This document shows, one piece after another, positions 1 through 8,938 of a stretch of 64,000 nt of DNA. This DNA is from Occultella glacieicola (lineage in GTDB: Bacteria; Actinomycetota; Actinomycetes; Actinomycetales; Beutenbergiaceae), in NCBI RefSeq assembly GCF_004353825.1, contig NZ_SMNA01000006.1:186001-250000 (forward strand), in the 5' to 3' direction. Position 1 is the first letter of the stretch. The number at the start of each line of letters is the position of its first letter. The notes under the pieces are model-generated. The model was not told the DNA's origin. It searched no databases and saw nothing but the letters and a program-made list of their open reading frames with translations. The position numbers were made by a program, and so were the translations under genes.

Positions 1-668
1 TGCCGGTCCGCCTCCGCGGCCTCCTCCCTGGCCTCGGCGAGCAGGCGGGCCGCGGCCTGATCCGGCGTCTCGGCTGGTTCCACGACGGCCGCCAGGGGCG
101 CGCTGCGATGCTTCGTGCCCGGCCGGCTCCCGACGGCCCCTTCGATGGCCACGGCGCCGGTCAGGTCCACCGGACCCATCCCGATCACCTGGAGCGGCTC
201 GACCAGCAGGCCGCTCAGGACGGCCCCCTCCGCATCCGGGTCCGCCATCGCCGCTTGCAGGGTCGCCTCCACCTGGGTGGCCACGGCCTCGCTGACCGGC
301 TGGCCCAGCGAGCGGCACAGGGACCGGCCCTCCTGGACCACCGCTCCGACGAGCCGCCGCCGCCCCGTCGAGAGGGCACGGAGCTGGGCGCCGTCCAGGT
401 CCTCCTGGGCCTCCCGCAGTTCGGCACCGAGATCGAACAACTGCCCGAGCCGCTCATCCATCCGCCGGACCATCGTGTTCACCGCCCAGGCGGCCGTCCC
501 GGGCTTGCGGAGCGCCTTCACGCGCTTGCTCTGCTCGGGGTCGCCCTCCGACCTCAGCGTCGCGGCGGCCGCGTTCCGGGCACCGGTGAAGTCGCCGGGC
601 AGGAGGCCGTACAGTTCGTACGCCTGAGCGCGCAGCGCACCCTGGTCGGGATCAGTCGCGGCCGGCAT
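1..668 (-). CDS. conserved actinobacterial hypothetical protein (3' end cut by window edge)
   Basis: The minus-strand frame is open from an ATG at 668 to the window edge, giving about 222 residues without a stop. The N-terminus reads MPAATDPDQGALRAQAYELY, followed by LLPGDFTGARNAAA and KALRKPGTAAWAVN, a pattern I associate with a widespread actinobacterial protein family of unknown function. A GGAGGGAGG ribosome site lies just upstream of the start. The visible end (AARLLAEAREEAAEAD) is becoming a charged, probably coiled-coil helix. The gene diverges from the MFS exporter at 789, so 669-788 should hold both promoters. Function is unknown. Confidence 0.75.
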   Translation of the reverse strand, partial: MPAATDPDQGALRAQAYELYGLLPGDFTGARNAAAATLRSEGDPEQSKRVKALRKPGTAAWAVNTMVRRMDERLGQLFDLGAELREAQEDLDGAQLRALSTGRRRLVGAVVQEGRSLCRSLGQPVSEAVATQVEATLQAAMADPDAEGAVLSGLLVEPLQVIGMGPVDLTGAVAIEGAVGSRPGTKHRSAPLAAVVEPAETPDQAAARLLAEAREEAAEADR

Positions 669-788
669 CGGTCCTCCCTCCGATGCCCGAATTCTTGCAT
701 CCCCGACCGGAAATGTTCTTTCCCTCGCCCGTGTTGCTGACTCAGACTCGACACACCGCCCCGCCGCACTACCGAACTGGACTCCCGC

Positions 789-2288
789 ATGCCTGGAACC
801 ACCCCCAGCCCCTACGCCGCCGCGCCGGCCGGCGTCCCGGAGCGGCTCGAGCCGTCCACCCGGCTGGTCATCACACTGCTCCTGGTCTCCTCGTTCGTGG
901 TCATCCTGAACGAGACGATCATGTCGGTGGCGATCCCGAACATCATGTCGGACCTGCACATCGAGGCCTCGACCGGTCAGTGGCTCTCGACGTCGTTCCT
1001 GCTCACGATGGCCGTGGTCATCCCGATCACCGGCTACCTGCTGCAGCGTTTCAACACCCGCCCGATCTTCCTCGCTGCGATGACCCTGTTCAGTGCCGGC
1101 ACCTTGATCGCTGCCGTCTCCCCGACGTTCGGGCTCCTCATCGTCGGGCGCGTGGTCCAGGCCAGCGGCACCGCGATGATGATGCCGCTCCTGATGACCA
1201 CCCTGATGACCGTGGTGCCCGCGACCCTACGCGGGCGTACCATGGGCAACGTCTCGATCGTGATGGCCGTCGCCCCGGCGGTCGGCCCCGCGATCTCCGG
1301 ACTGGTGCTGTCGGTGCTGCCGTGGAAGTGGCTGTTCTGGCTCGTCCTCCCGATCGCGATCGGCGCGCTCGTGCTCGGCGCCCTCCGGGTGCCGAACGTG
1401 TCCACCCCGAAGCGGGTGCCGCTCGACCTGGCCTCGGTGATCCTGTCCGGGCTGGCGTTCGGCGGCCTGATCTACGGGCTCAGCGGACTCGGTGAAGCCG
1501 CCCGAGAGACACCGCCGGTCCCGCTCGCGATCCCCATTGGTGGCGGTGCCCTGGCCCTGGTCCTCTTCGTGCTGCGCCAGCTGCGGCTGCAGCGTGAGGA
1601 TCGGGCGCTGCTCGACCTGCGGGTCTTCACCTCACGCAGCTACTCGGTGTCCCTGACCCTGATGGTGCTCCTGATGATGTCGCTGTTCGGCACGATCATC
1701 CTGCTGCCCCTTTACCTGCAGAACGTCCTTCGGCTCGAGACGGTCACCATCGGACTGATGCTCCTGCCTGGTGGGCTGGCGATGGGGCTCCTCGGGCCGG
1801 TCGTCGGTCGACTGTACGACCGGTTTGGGCCGCGACCGCTGGTCGTCCCGGGCGCGGTGATCGTCTCCGGGGCGCTCTGGTCGATGACCCTGCTCACAGA
1901 GCACTCCCCCGCGCTCCAGGTGCTGGCCGGGCACGTCGTGCTCAGCCTGGGCCTCGGCCTGATGTTCACGCCGTTGTTCACCACCGCCCTCGGCTCGCTC
2001 CGCCCGAGCCTGTACTCGCACGGCAGCGCGGTGCTCGGCACCCTGCAGCAGTTCGCCGGCGCGGCCGGCACGGCCCTGTTCGTGGTGCTGATGACCGTGA
2101 GCCAGGTGAACGCCCTCGACGGCGGAGCCACCGAGGTGCACGCGACCGCCGTCGGGACCCGGACCGCATTCACTTGCGGTGCGGTGCTGTCCCTGGTGGT
2201 GATCGTCGCGGCGCTGTTCGTCCGCCGACCGGACGAGCCGGAGGAGGCCGCGGCGCCGGAGCACGAGACCCCGGTAGCGGTGCACTGA
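789..2288 (+). CDS. MFS drug exporter, DHA2 (EmrB/QacA) family
   Basis: A 499-residue integral membrane protein with the 14-helix layout and length of the DHA2 proton-driven multidrug exporters. Visible family signs are an N-terminal acidic motif in the first helix (FVVILNETIMSVAIPNI), a motif-C-like stretch (AVAPAVGPAISGLVLSVL) and a soluble acidic C-terminal tail (DEPEEAAAPEHE). Expected role is export of hydrophobic or cationic toxic compounds through the cytoplasmic membrane; the substrate cannot be told. It is monocistronic and ends at a strong hairpin terminator at 2302-2339 that also serves the convergent gene. Confidence 0.9.
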   Translation: MPGTTPSPYAAAPAGVPERLEPSTRLVITLLLVSSFVVILNETIMSVAIPNIMSDLHIEASTGQWLSTSFLLTMAVVIPITGYLLQRFNTRPIFLAAMTLFSAGTLIAAVSPTFGLLIVGRVVQASGTAMMMPLLMTTLMTVVPATLRGRTMGNVSIVMAVAPAVGPAISGLVLSVLPWKWLFWLVLPIAIGALVLGALRVPNVSTPKRVPLDLASVILSGLAFGGLIYGLSGLGEAARETPPVPLAIPIGGGALALVLFVLRQLRLQREDRALLDLRVFTSRSYSVSLTLMVLLMMSLFGTIILLPLYLQNVLRLETVTIGLMLLPGGLAMGLLGPVVGRLYDRFGPRPLVVPGAVIVSGALWSMTLLTEHSPALQVLAGHVVLSLGLGLMFTPLFTTALGSLRPSLYSHGSAVLGTLQQFAGAAGTALFVVLMTVSQVNALDGGATEVHATAVGTRTAFTCGAVLSLVVIVAALFVRRPDEPEEAAAPEHETPVAVH

Positions 2289-2301
2289 CGGACGGCTCCG
2301 G

Positions 2302-2339
2302 CACGAACGGCCGGGCCAAATGGGGCCCGGCCGTTCGTG
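2302..2339. terminator. bidirectional hairpin terminator
   Basis: A perfect 16-bp inverted repeat, CACGAACGGCCGGGCC and its exact complement, with a 6-base loop. It sits between the stop of the MFS gene (2288) and the stop of the convergent gene (2341). There is no U-tract, which is usual for high-GC actinobacteria. Confidence 0.85.
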
Positions 2340-2340
2340 A

Positions 2341-3168
2341 TCAGGCTCCGGCGCTCGCCGTCACCCGCACCACACCGGCCTCGGTGCTGATTGAGACGTC
2401 GCGCACCCTGGCCCCCGCGAACGCGTACTGGGCCAGGTCGACCGTGCGCCCGTCCCACTCGTCGGTGTAGCGCTTCGCGACCGTCAGGAGCGCCGCCACC
2501 AGCGGGTTCCCGCTGGTCAGCTTGAGGTTGCGCACGGTCATCCGGGAGGTCTCGTCGAACGACGCCTCGCCGGTCAGGACCGCCTTGGCGGACAGGATGG
2601 ACTTGCCGACGGTGGCCTCGGCGCGCAGGGTCGCGGACTTCGGGGTCGTCGCCCGCACGTCCAGGGTGAGGTCCTTGAGGGTGAAGCCGCGACGGACCAG
2701 GGCGGCGGCGCCACGTGCCTTCAACGCTGCCGTCACGTCCGCCAGGACCGCACTCGCCTCGGCGTGCCCGTCCGGGGTGACCTCGCTCCCGGCTTCCTCG
2801 TCCGGCCAGAGCCAGAGGTCGCCGTCGGTGGTGTGACGCCACGCGAGGGGGAGGTTGCGGACCTGCGCGGCGGCCGTCAACGGGACCCCCTCGGCGCTGA
2901 TCGGCGACCCGGAGACGTGCAGTTCCCCGAGCAGCACCGGCTCACGATCGGTGAAGGTCGGCTCATTTCGGGCGGAGCCGCTGGTCCGGATCTGTACCCC
3001 GCTGAGATCGATCCGCACGCTCGGGATGGAACCGTGGTCGGCGAGGCTCGCGGTCACCTGGATCGGGGTGTTCGCGGCAAGGCCCATCAGCTCGCGAAGG
3101 CCGGCGGCGAGGCGCCGTTCGAGCTCCTCCGAGGTGGTCGGGACGGGGCCGGGGCCGAGCAGGAACAT
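2341..3168 (-). CDS. DUF2993/LmeA-like putative lipid-binding protein
   Basis: A 275-residue protein starting MFLLGPGPVPTTSEELERRL behind a GGAGACCAG ribosome site. It is built of alternating beta-like segments (SVRIDLSGVQI, ELHVSGSPISA, LTLDVRATTPKSATLRAEAT, VRDVSISTEAGVVRVTAS), resembling the DUF2993/LmeA fold that binds phospholipids at the actinobacterial envelope. No signal peptide or transmembrane helix is visible at the chosen start, which is unusual for LmeA proteins, so it may be cytosolic or membrane-peripheral. Family assignment is from sequence pattern only. Confidence 0.55.
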   Translation of the reverse strand: MFLLGPGPVPTTSEELERRLAAGLRELMGLAANTPIQVTASLADHGSIPSVRIDLSGVQIRTSGSARNEPTFTDREPVLLGELHVSGSPISAEGVPLTAAAQVRNLPLAWRHTTDGDLWLWPDEEAGSEVTPDGHAEASAVLADVTAALKARGAAALVRRGFTLKDLTLDVRATTPKSATLRAEATVGKSILSAKAVLTGEASFDETSRMTVRNLKLTSGNPLVAALLTVAKRYTDEWDGRTVDLAQYAFAGARVRDVSISTEAGVVRVTASAGA

Positions 3169-3291
3169 CTGGTCTCCAGAAGGTCGGGGGTGCGGTGGCG
3201 AAGGCCCAGCGGCGCATGGCTGTGGCCATCCGCCAGCGTAGGTGATCGCGGAGCCACGCCCGGTCGCGAGCCCACCTCCGAGGGATGCCGG

Positions 3292-4365
3292 TCAGGCGAC
3301 GTCGACGTACTGGACCTCGACCGCGTTGTTGCCGTAGCCGAGACGGTTCCAGGGCGGGACGTCCGGCTGCACGTTCCCGGCCGCGTCGGTGGCTCGGGCA
3401 CGCAGGCTGTACCGCCCCGGCCCGCCCGGTTCCCAGGTGTAGCTCCAGCTCTGCCAGGTGTGCGGCTCGCGTCGCGGTCCGAGCTCGGCCTCGTGCCACA
3501 CCCCGTCGCCGGCGAAGCACACCTGGACGGCGGTCACCGGTCCCGTGCCGGACCACGCCTTCCCGCGCACGGTGCAAGGACCCAACGGGATCACGGCCTC
3601 GGGCGCCGGATCGGTGATGCGTGCCCGGACGCGCAGGTGCGTGACCGGCTCGTGTTGCCGGTCCGGCCACTCGTACATGTAGTGGCCGGTCTGGAACTCG
3701 CCGACGAACGGCTCGGTGAGCACATCGAGCCGGGTGAGCCACTTGACCGAGGCGACCGCGAACCAGTCCGGCACGATGAGCCGGAAGGGTCTGCCGTGGT
3801 CCGGCTCGAGGGGCGCGCCGTTCATGGCGTAGGCGACCATGATGTCGCTCGCGGGATCTGCGGCATGGGCTAGCGAGAGGGAGCGCACGAACCTCAGCTG
3901 GTCACCGGTCTCGGGAAGGATGGGCGTGAGGTGATAGGTGCCGCTGTCGGCGCCCTCGCACCGCACCTCGATGCCGTCGATACGCGGCCCGGCCAGGTCG
4001 AGGATGTCGCTGAGCCGGGCTCCGGTCCACCTGGCCGTCGACACGGCGCCCCGACCCCACGGCTCACCGGTGGGGAGCGGGCGGGTGTCGAGGCGGCCGT
4101 TGCCGGCGCACTCCAGGGTCACGGCGGACTCCACAGCAGGCAGGTCCCGGAGCTCGGCGAGGGTGAGCGTGAGCGGCCTCTCGACGGCGCCGCCGACCAC
4201 GAGCGTGCCGTCATGCGCGGGGAGCGCGAAGTTACTGCGCACGTAGTGCTCGCTGGTCGGCGTGATGTCGTCGACGAGTCCCCGCGGCGGCGCCTCGGCG
4301 TTGTAGGGCTGCGGGTTGATCATCACCAGCTCGGCACGTGCCTGGCGGAGGTCGTCGACGGTCAT
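3292..4365 (-). CDS. sulfite-oxidase-like molybdopterin oxidoreductase
   Basis: A 357-residue protein of the sulfite oxidase superfamily. The molybdopterin domain occupies about residues 40-240 and contains TLECAGNGR, whose Cys is the expected molybdenum ligand, then the RWTGARLSDIL and FRLIVPDWFAVASVKWL segments of the family. The last third (about 250-357) matches the Ig-like dimerisation domain. There is no haem domain and no twin-arginine signal, so it probably works in the cytosol with an external electron carrier. It is the last gene of the DUF4331/DyP/hydratase cluster. Natural substrate (sulfite or another) is unknown. Confidence 0.85.
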   Translation of the reverse strand: MTVDDLRQARAELVMINPQPYNAEAPPRGLVDDITPTSEHYVRSNFALPAHDGTLVVGGAVERPLTLTLAELRDLPAVESAVTLECAGNGRLDTRPLPTGEPWGRGAVSTARWTGARLSDILDLAGPRIDGIEVRCEGADSGTYHLTPILPETGDQLRFVRSLSLAHAADPASDIMVAYAMNGAPLEPDHGRPFRLIVPDWFAVASVKWLTRLDVLTEPFVGEFQTGHYMYEWPDRQHEPVTHLRVRARITDPAPEAVIPLGPCTVRGKAWSGTGPVTAVQVCFAGDGVWHEAELGPRREPHTWQSWSYTWEPGGPGRYSLRARATDAAGNVQPDVPPWNRLGYGNNAVEVQYVDVA

Positions 4366-4399
4366 GGAGGGCTCCTGGGGTCGGGGATCGTGTTCGGCG

Positions 4400-5281
4400 T
4401 CAGTGGTCGGAGTCCTGGAAGACGGGGTCGCGGCCGTCGTTGAATGCCGCGATCCCCTCGACGCGGTCGGGGTGGACCGCGGAGCGCCAGTGCGCCTCCA
4501 TCATGATGGCGATGGCCTGCTCGGTGGGCTCGCCCTGCCCGGTCCGCACCGCGTGCTTGACGGCCTGCACCGCGGTGGGTGAGTTGGCCGCGATCTTGGC
4601 TGCGACGTGGTGCGCCGTCTCCATGAGGTCGTCCGGGTCGCACACCTGGTTGACCATGCCGAGCCGGTGGGCCTCGGCGGCGCTGAGCGGATCGCCGGTC
4701 ATCAGGAGTTCGAGGGCCTTGCCCGGTGGCAGCAGGCGTGGGAGGAAGACGGGCGAGCCGCCGCCTGCGGCGAGGCCGATCATCGCCTCGGGCTGCCCGA
4801 AGGTCGCGTTGCGGCTGGCGATGATGAAGTCGGTGCTCTGCGCGATCTCGGAGCCACCGCCGTAGGCGATGCCGTTGACGGCCGCGAAGATGGGTTTGCG
4901 CAACTGACGCAGCGTGTACAACGTGCGGTCGAAGTCCTGACGTTGACGCAGCCAGCCCTCCTTGGTCATGTTCTTGCGCTGTCTGAGGTCGCTGCCGACG
5001 GAGAAGGCGCGGGTGCCGGCGCCGGTGATGATGGCCACTCGGACGGCGCTACGCACGGCGATCGTCTCCAGCACCTCGGTCAGAAGTGCTCCCATCTGCG
5101 TGGTGATCGCGTTGTCGGCGTGCGGCCGGTCCAGGGTGATGACTGCCACCCGCTCGTCCTCTGTGTAGTCGACCCGCACCGGGGGCCCGGTCTCGTCGAC
5201 GTCGGCATCGGGAGGGGCGAAGTCGAGCGCCTGCCAGCGGGTGCTTCGAGGTGCCCTCGAACCTGCGTGTTCGTCAGACAT
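4400..5281 (-). CDS. enoyl-CoA hydratase/isomerase (crotonase fold)
   Basis: A 293-residue crotonase-family protein. I chose the ATG at 5281 (MSDEHAGSRAPRSTRW) because AGGAGAACC precedes it; the reading frame stays open further upstream inside the peroxidase gene but without family similarity. Both acidic residues used by hydratases are present: the Glu of GGGSEIA and, twenty residues later, the Glu of FGQPE. The oxyanion-hole segment (IAYGGGSE) is also intact. It should therefore be able to hydrate an enoyl-CoA. An N-terminal extension of about 30 residues precedes the usual start. The DyP peroxidase stop lies 8 bases upstream, so the two are co-transcribed. Confidence 0.88.
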   Translation of the reverse strand: MSDEHAGSRAPRSTRWQALDFAPPDADVDETGPPVRVDYTEDERVAVITLDRPHADNAITTQMGALLTEVLETIAVRSAVRVAIITGAGTRAFSVGSDLRQRKNMTKEGWLRQRQDFDRTLYTLRQLRKPIFAAVNGIAYGGGSEIAQSTDFIIASRNATFGQPEAMIGLAAGGGSPVFLPRLLPPGKALELLMTGDPLSAAEAHRLGMVNQVCDPDDLMETAHHVAAKIAANSPTAVQAVKHAVRTGQGEPTEQAIAIMMEAHWRSAVHPDRVEGIAAFNDGRDPVFQDSDH

Positions 5282-5289
5282 GGTTCTCC

Positions 5290-6633
5290 TCAGGTGTCCA
5301 GCTCGCCGAGCCACCGAAGTGCTCTCAGTCCGGGCGCGAAGCAGTACTCCCCGCCGCGGGTCACGACGAACGGCGGCACGTCCCGCAGCCTCCTGCGGAT
5401 CGGGCGGCGGGCCATCGTGAAGTCCGTCGGCTGCTGGTGGGCACCCACCAGCGGGTCCCTTTCGGCGGGAGCGCCGATGAAGATCCCGTCGTTGAGCCAC
5501 TGGGTCTTGACGAACTCGAACTGGCGCTTCAGGTGGGCCCCCGCGAACACGAAGATGATGCCGCGGTCGGCGCCGTCGTCGTCCAGGACATCGTCCGGCA
5601 GTTGCGGGCCGTAGCTCGTGCCTCGCCGGACCATCCGGTGCAGCCGGGTGTCCGTGGTCAGCTCGGACTCGAGCGAGTCCCGCGGGTTGGCCCGGCGTGA
5701 GTGCGCTCCGGCCGGGCACTTGAAGCCGCCCGGGTCGTCGCCGTAGGCGAAGTCGTTGTTGCGGTGCGGGTCGGCACCGAGGCTCGGCTCGTCGCGGTCC
5801 GGTGCCAGCGCCAGGGGCGCGCCGCTCGGCCAGCGGCCCACCATCTTGGCGGCGAGCAGCCGCTCCTCCTGGCGGTCGCGTGCGCGGTCGCGAAGGTAGC
5901 GCCGGTAGGCCGCCACGTTCGTGTGCAGCTTGCGGAACACGAGATAGGTCCCGTTGCGGCCCAGCACGTCCGGGATCGGCATCGGGGCGAGCGATCCGGT
6001 CTCGTCGGGGTACCCGAGGATGAACTCCCCCGCCTTGATCGGTCGCTCGCGTGAGTTGCGCGGCACGAGTCCGCTGCCCTCGATGTCGGGATTCCCGATT
6101 CCGTCCTTGAACCCGAACGATGTTCGTCCGGAGGGCAGTTGATAGCAGTCCTGCCGCCACACCACCGCCACCGATGCCAGGTCGGCGTACCTGGACCGTG
6201 CTCGTTCCGCCACCGCCTCGAGGGCTGGTGGGTCCGGCGCGAGCACCGAGACCGCGACATGGACGTCCGGGCTGCCGAGCGGTGGCTCCCAGCGCTCCGG
6301 GCCGCTCTCGCCGACGTCCCCCAGTTCCTGCGCACGTGCCGCCATGCCCTCGCGGAACTCACGGGGGAAACTGTCCAGCGATGACGGGGGCACTCCGAGT
6401 GCCTTGAGTCCTTCGTAGGTGAAGGCGACGGTCAGCCAGGCCCGGGTCGCCGACGGCGACGCCGAGCGCTGATCCTCGAGGAGGGCGTGCAGTCGACGGA
6501 CGAGCTCACGGCCCTGCGCGACATCGTCAAGCCGAAGCAGCAGATATCTGCCGACGTACGGCGACGGCCGTTCGCGCAGCGCTCCGGACTGGATGTCGTC
6601 GAGGTCGAGTGTGACGTCGTCACCGGTCGTCAT
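5290..6633 (-). CDS. DyP-type haem peroxidase
   Basis: A 447-residue dye-decolourising peroxidase. It has the distal-side GFKDG motif with the catalytic Asp, followed by GNPDIEGSG, the probable proximal haem-ligand His in PAGAHSRRANP, and the family segment GTYLVFRKLHTNVAAYRRY. The length fits the larger DyP subclasses. There is no signal peptide, so it is cytosolic or is loaded into a compartment; no encapsulin gene is visible nearby. It sits between a DUF4331 gene and an enoyl-CoA hydratase in one operon, which suggests an oxidative step on an organic substrate. Confidence 0.92.
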   Translation of the reverse strand: MTTGDDVTLDLDDIQSGALRERPSPYVGRYLLLRLDDVAQGRELVRRLHALLEDQRSASPSATRAWLTVAFTYEGLKALGVPPSSLDSFPREFREGMAARAQELGDVGESGPERWEPPLGSPDVHVAVSVLAPDPPALEAVAERARSRYADLASVAVVWRQDCYQLPSGRTSFGFKDGIGNPDIEGSGLVPRNSRERPIKAGEFILGYPDETGSLAPMPIPDVLGRNGTYLVFRKLHTNVAAYRRYLRDRARDRQEERLLAAKMVGRWPSGAPLALAPDRDEPSLGADPHRNNDFAYGDDPGGFKCPAGAHSRRANPRDSLESELTTDTRLHRMVRRGTSYGPQLPDDVLDDDGADRGIIFVFAGAHLKRQFEFVKTQWLNDGIFIGAPAERDPLVGAHQQPTDFTMARRPIRRRLRDVPPFVVTRGGEYCFAPGLRALRWLGELDT

Positions 6634-6650
6634 CGTGTGAACCCACCGCC

Positions 6651-7772
6651 TCAGACGTGTGCCGGGGGCGTCGGCGGAGTCGGGTTCGCCGAGGCCAGAT
6701 AGGGGAAGGTCGTCGAGGCGGGCCGGCTGGCGGCATGTACGCCGTCGCTGATCACGGGGCCGGCGCCGCCGTTGATCCAGAGTGTGTAGAGGACATCCAT
6801 CACGTCGTCGTTGAGCGACCGCCCCCCGCAGGTCTCGTGGGCGCGCCCCTCCCGGGTCGCCCGCTCGATCTCCAGGAAGCTGCCGCGCTCGGTGTACGGC
6901 TTCGTCGGGTCGACGACGAGGTAGTCGGCGAGCACCATCTCGGTCAGGGGATGGGTGCCGGCGTCGCTGAGCGGCCAGTGCACCTCACCGTCAAGACCGT
7001 CCCAGAACGCGAGGTTGGCGTTGAGCCGGGCACGGTAGGCGCCGGCGTAGGAACTGCCGAGGTGGAACCCGTCCTCCATGTTGTAGAGGTCGCGGATCTC
7101 CAGGTCCCGGTTGATCGTGTCGAACTGCTTGGGAGCGAGCAGGAGGTTCTTGACCTCCGGCCGGCCGACCCGTTCGATCCGCACCTGGAACGTACCCCGG
7201 GTCTTCGTCTCGGCGACGAGCCCCACCGGCCCTGGCCGGCCGAGGACCGCGGCGCAGTCCACCTCGACCACCAGACTCAGCACGTTCTTGCCGTCCATGA
7301 AGATGGAGCCGGGATCGGTGAAGGAGAGTCGCTGCTCGGCGATCGTGCGCAGGCCTGCCGGTGCGTCCATGATGAACGGGTCCCAGCGTGGACCTGCGAA
7401 CATCCGGATGCCGCTCGACTCGCCGCCCACCGGGTCGGCGACCGTGCAGTTCGTGCCCTGACCGTTGCCCAGCGTGCACCGACCCTGCTGGGCACCCGCT
7501 GTTCCCGGCACGTCGAACACACAGTCCAGAACCCATTCCCTCGCCCCATGAGGAGATTCGACCCGCCGGTCGGCGAGGTCGACGTCGACCGGGCGCAACC
7601 TGAACCGGTAGACGAGACCGTCGGAGAACCTGCCGTCCGCTGCGGCGAACGGCATCGTGTTCATGACGAGGACCAGCCACCCCGGCCGCTCCGGGCTCGG
7701 GAACGCGTACACGTCGGTGATGTCGGCGATGGGGTCTGCCAGCGCGCGTGGCCCCGAGATGTGGTCTGACAC
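6651..7772 (-). CDS. DUF4331 family protein
   Basis: A 373-residue protein opening with SDHISGPRALADPIADITDV and YAFPSPERPGWLVLVMNTMP, the recognisable beginning of DUF4331. The family has no established function; members often occur with peroxidases or in secreted form. No signal peptide is visible here. The start is GTG at 7772, placed directly against the TAG stop of the preceding gene (TAGGTG), so translation is probably coupled. The DyP gene follows 17 bases after its stop. Confidence 0.85.
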   Translation of the reverse strand: MSDHISGPRALADPIADITDVYAFPSPERPGWLVLVMNTMPFAAADGRFSDGLVYRFRLRPVDVDLADRRVESPHGAREWVLDCVFDVPGTAGAQQGRCTLGNGQGTNCTVADPVGGESSGIRMFAGPRWDPFIMDAPAGLRTIAEQRLSFTDPGSIFMDGKNVLSLVVEVDCAAVLGRPGPVGLVAETKTRGTFQVRIERVGRPEVKNLLLAPKQFDTINRDLEIRDLYNMEDGFHLGSSYAGAYRARLNANLAFWDGLDGEVHWPLSDAGTHPLTEMVLADYLVVDPTKPYTERGSFLEIERATREGRAHETCGGRSLNDDVMDVLYTLWINGGAGPVISDGVHAASRPASTTFPYLASANPTPPTPPAHV

Positions 7773-8318
7773 CTAGGCCACCGACGCTTCGTCCAGGAGC
7801 GGCTTGAGGGCCGGGTGGCTGAGGGCTTCCTCGGCCCGGGGGTCGTCCAGGACCTGTTGGAACGCCGCCGCGAGCCGCAGTGCCCTGCGGTGCTCCTTCA
7901 CCGTGCCCGGGTAGTTCCTCGCGTACGCGGCTGCGCTGACTTGCGCGCCCAGGATGAAGCTCTTCACGGCCGCGACGTCGGGCAGTCCGTGGAACCCCTC
8001 GACATGCTCGAAGATCGCCGCGAACAACTGGAGGGGTTTGGCAGCGAAGTCCTCCATGTAGGCGTCCCAGGGTCCGTCGAAACTGGTCGCGAAGAGCAGG
8101 CGCGTGTCGTCGTCGAACAGTACGAATCGGGCCTCATGGATGCTGGCGATCGGCACCTCGTAGTCGCCGGGCCGGTAGCCCGGGGAGTTCTGCAGGTCTC
8201 TCAGCGCGTCGCGCAGCGCCTGCGCATGGCCAGGCAGAACCGTGAAGAACAGGGTGAACTCGCTAGCGGAGCCGACCTGCACACCTGGCCGTGCCGGCAC
8301 GTCGTTCGTCGTGGTCAT
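7773..8318 (-). CDS. uncharacterised first gene of the DyP/DUF4331 operon
   Basis: A 181-residue protein (MTTTNDVPARPGVQVGSASE) of no family I can name. The segment SEFTLFFTVLPGHAQALRDA, then EARFVLFDDDTRLLFATSFDG and a helix ending PLQLFAAIFEHVEGFHG, looks like one or two alpha/beta ferredoxin-like (dimeric barrel) repeats, a fold used by some haem and peroxidase proteins. That is an inference from pattern. It is the promoter-proximal gene of the cluster, its stop abuts the DUF4331 start, and a CACCC-N6-GGGTG palindrome lies about 100 bases upstream. Confidence 0.7.
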   Translation of the reverse strand: MTTTNDVPARPGVQVGSASEFTLFFTVLPGHAQALRDALRDLQNSPGYRPGDYEVPIASIHEARFVLFDDDTRLLFATSFDGPWDAYMEDFAAKPLQLFAAIFEHVEGFHGLPDVAAVKSFILGAQVSAAAYARNYPGTVKEHRRALRLAAAFQQVLDDPRAEEALSHPALKPLLDEASVA

Positions 8319-8419
8319 GACTTTCCATTCCCGCTCGGTCGGACATCGATGGACGTGAGGACTTCCTGCCCCGTCGGTCCTGTTCCCCCACGCTGTCGGC
8401 CGCCGGGGTGGCTGTGCAT

Positions 8420-8435
8420 CACCCGCTGCGGGGTG
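8420..8435. promoter_or_regulatory. palindromic operator candidate CACCC-N6-GGGTG
   Basis: CACCCGCTGCGGGGTG, with perfect 5-bp arms, lies in the 134-bp gap upstream of the DyP/DUF4331 operon (first start at 8318). It differs by one base from the element at 19262-19277 and shares both arms with the one at 15772-15787. The rest of 8319-8452 contains no gene that I can support. Role as an operator is inferred from recurrence and position. Confidence 0.5.
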
Positions 8436-8452
8436 GGCAGGCGCTGCTCCCA

Positions 8453-8839
8453 TCACGCCAGGAGTTTGGCCTTCGCCTGCACGAACTCGTCCTCGGTGAG
8501 GGCGCCGGTCTGATGGAGGCCGGCGAGCTTCTCGATCTCGGACGCGGTGCTCCCGGAGGGACTCGCGAAGCTCTGGACGTAGTCGCGCATCTGCTGGTCC
8601 CGGAGCTGAGCGTCCCGGGCGGCGTGCTGACCCAACTTCTTCCCGCGCGCGATCAGGTAGACGAAGACTCCGAGGTACGGCAGCACGATCACCAGCAGTG
8701 TCCAGAGCGCCTTGGCCCAGCCACCCATGTCGTCGCTGCGGAAGATGTCGGCGAAGACGCTGATCAGCAGCCAGACCCAGATGAAGAAGAGGAAGAACCA
8801 GAGCATGCTCCAGAACACCTCTCCGAGTGTGAGGTCCAT
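8453..8839 (-). CDS. small membrane protein, PLDc_N-like plus SHOCT domain
   Basis: A 128-residue protein. I chose the ATG at 8839 (MDLTLGEVFWSM) because GGAGGA sits 5 bases before it, rather than the ATG at 8851. Two hydrophobic helices (VFWSMLWFFLFFIWVWLLIS and LWTLLVIVLPYLGVFVYLIA) match the N-terminal membrane domain shared with phospholipase-D-like proteins. A C-terminal SHOCT motif follows (IEKLAGLHQTGALTEDEFVQ AKAKLLA). SHOCT is a short oligomerisation module of unknown detailed role, abundant in actinobacterial envelope-stress genes. A second SHOCT protein is encoded at 14932-15246 and a third lies in 19331-19972. Confidence 0.85.
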   Translation of the reverse strand: MDLTLGEVFWSMLWFFLFFIWVWLLISVFADIFRSDDMGGWAKALWTLLVIVLPYLGVFVYLIARGKKLGQHAARDAQLRDQQMRDYVQSFASPSGSTASEIEKLAGLHQTGALTEDEFVQAKAKLLA

Positions 8840-8938
8840 CGTGTCCTCCATTGCCGTGGTGTTCGGGCCACCGGGTGGCGACCCGCTGCTTGCCGGCGCC
8901 GGGCCGGGTCCGCGCACCCGGATCGCGCGCCCGCGGCT

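Noticed and set aside
5282..6160. Open frame extending the enoyl-CoA hydratase upstream to a 586-residue protein
   Set aside because: The extra sequence is a shadow of the DyP peroxidase gene, is Arg/Pro-rich without family similarity, and the ATG at 5281 has a good ribosome site.
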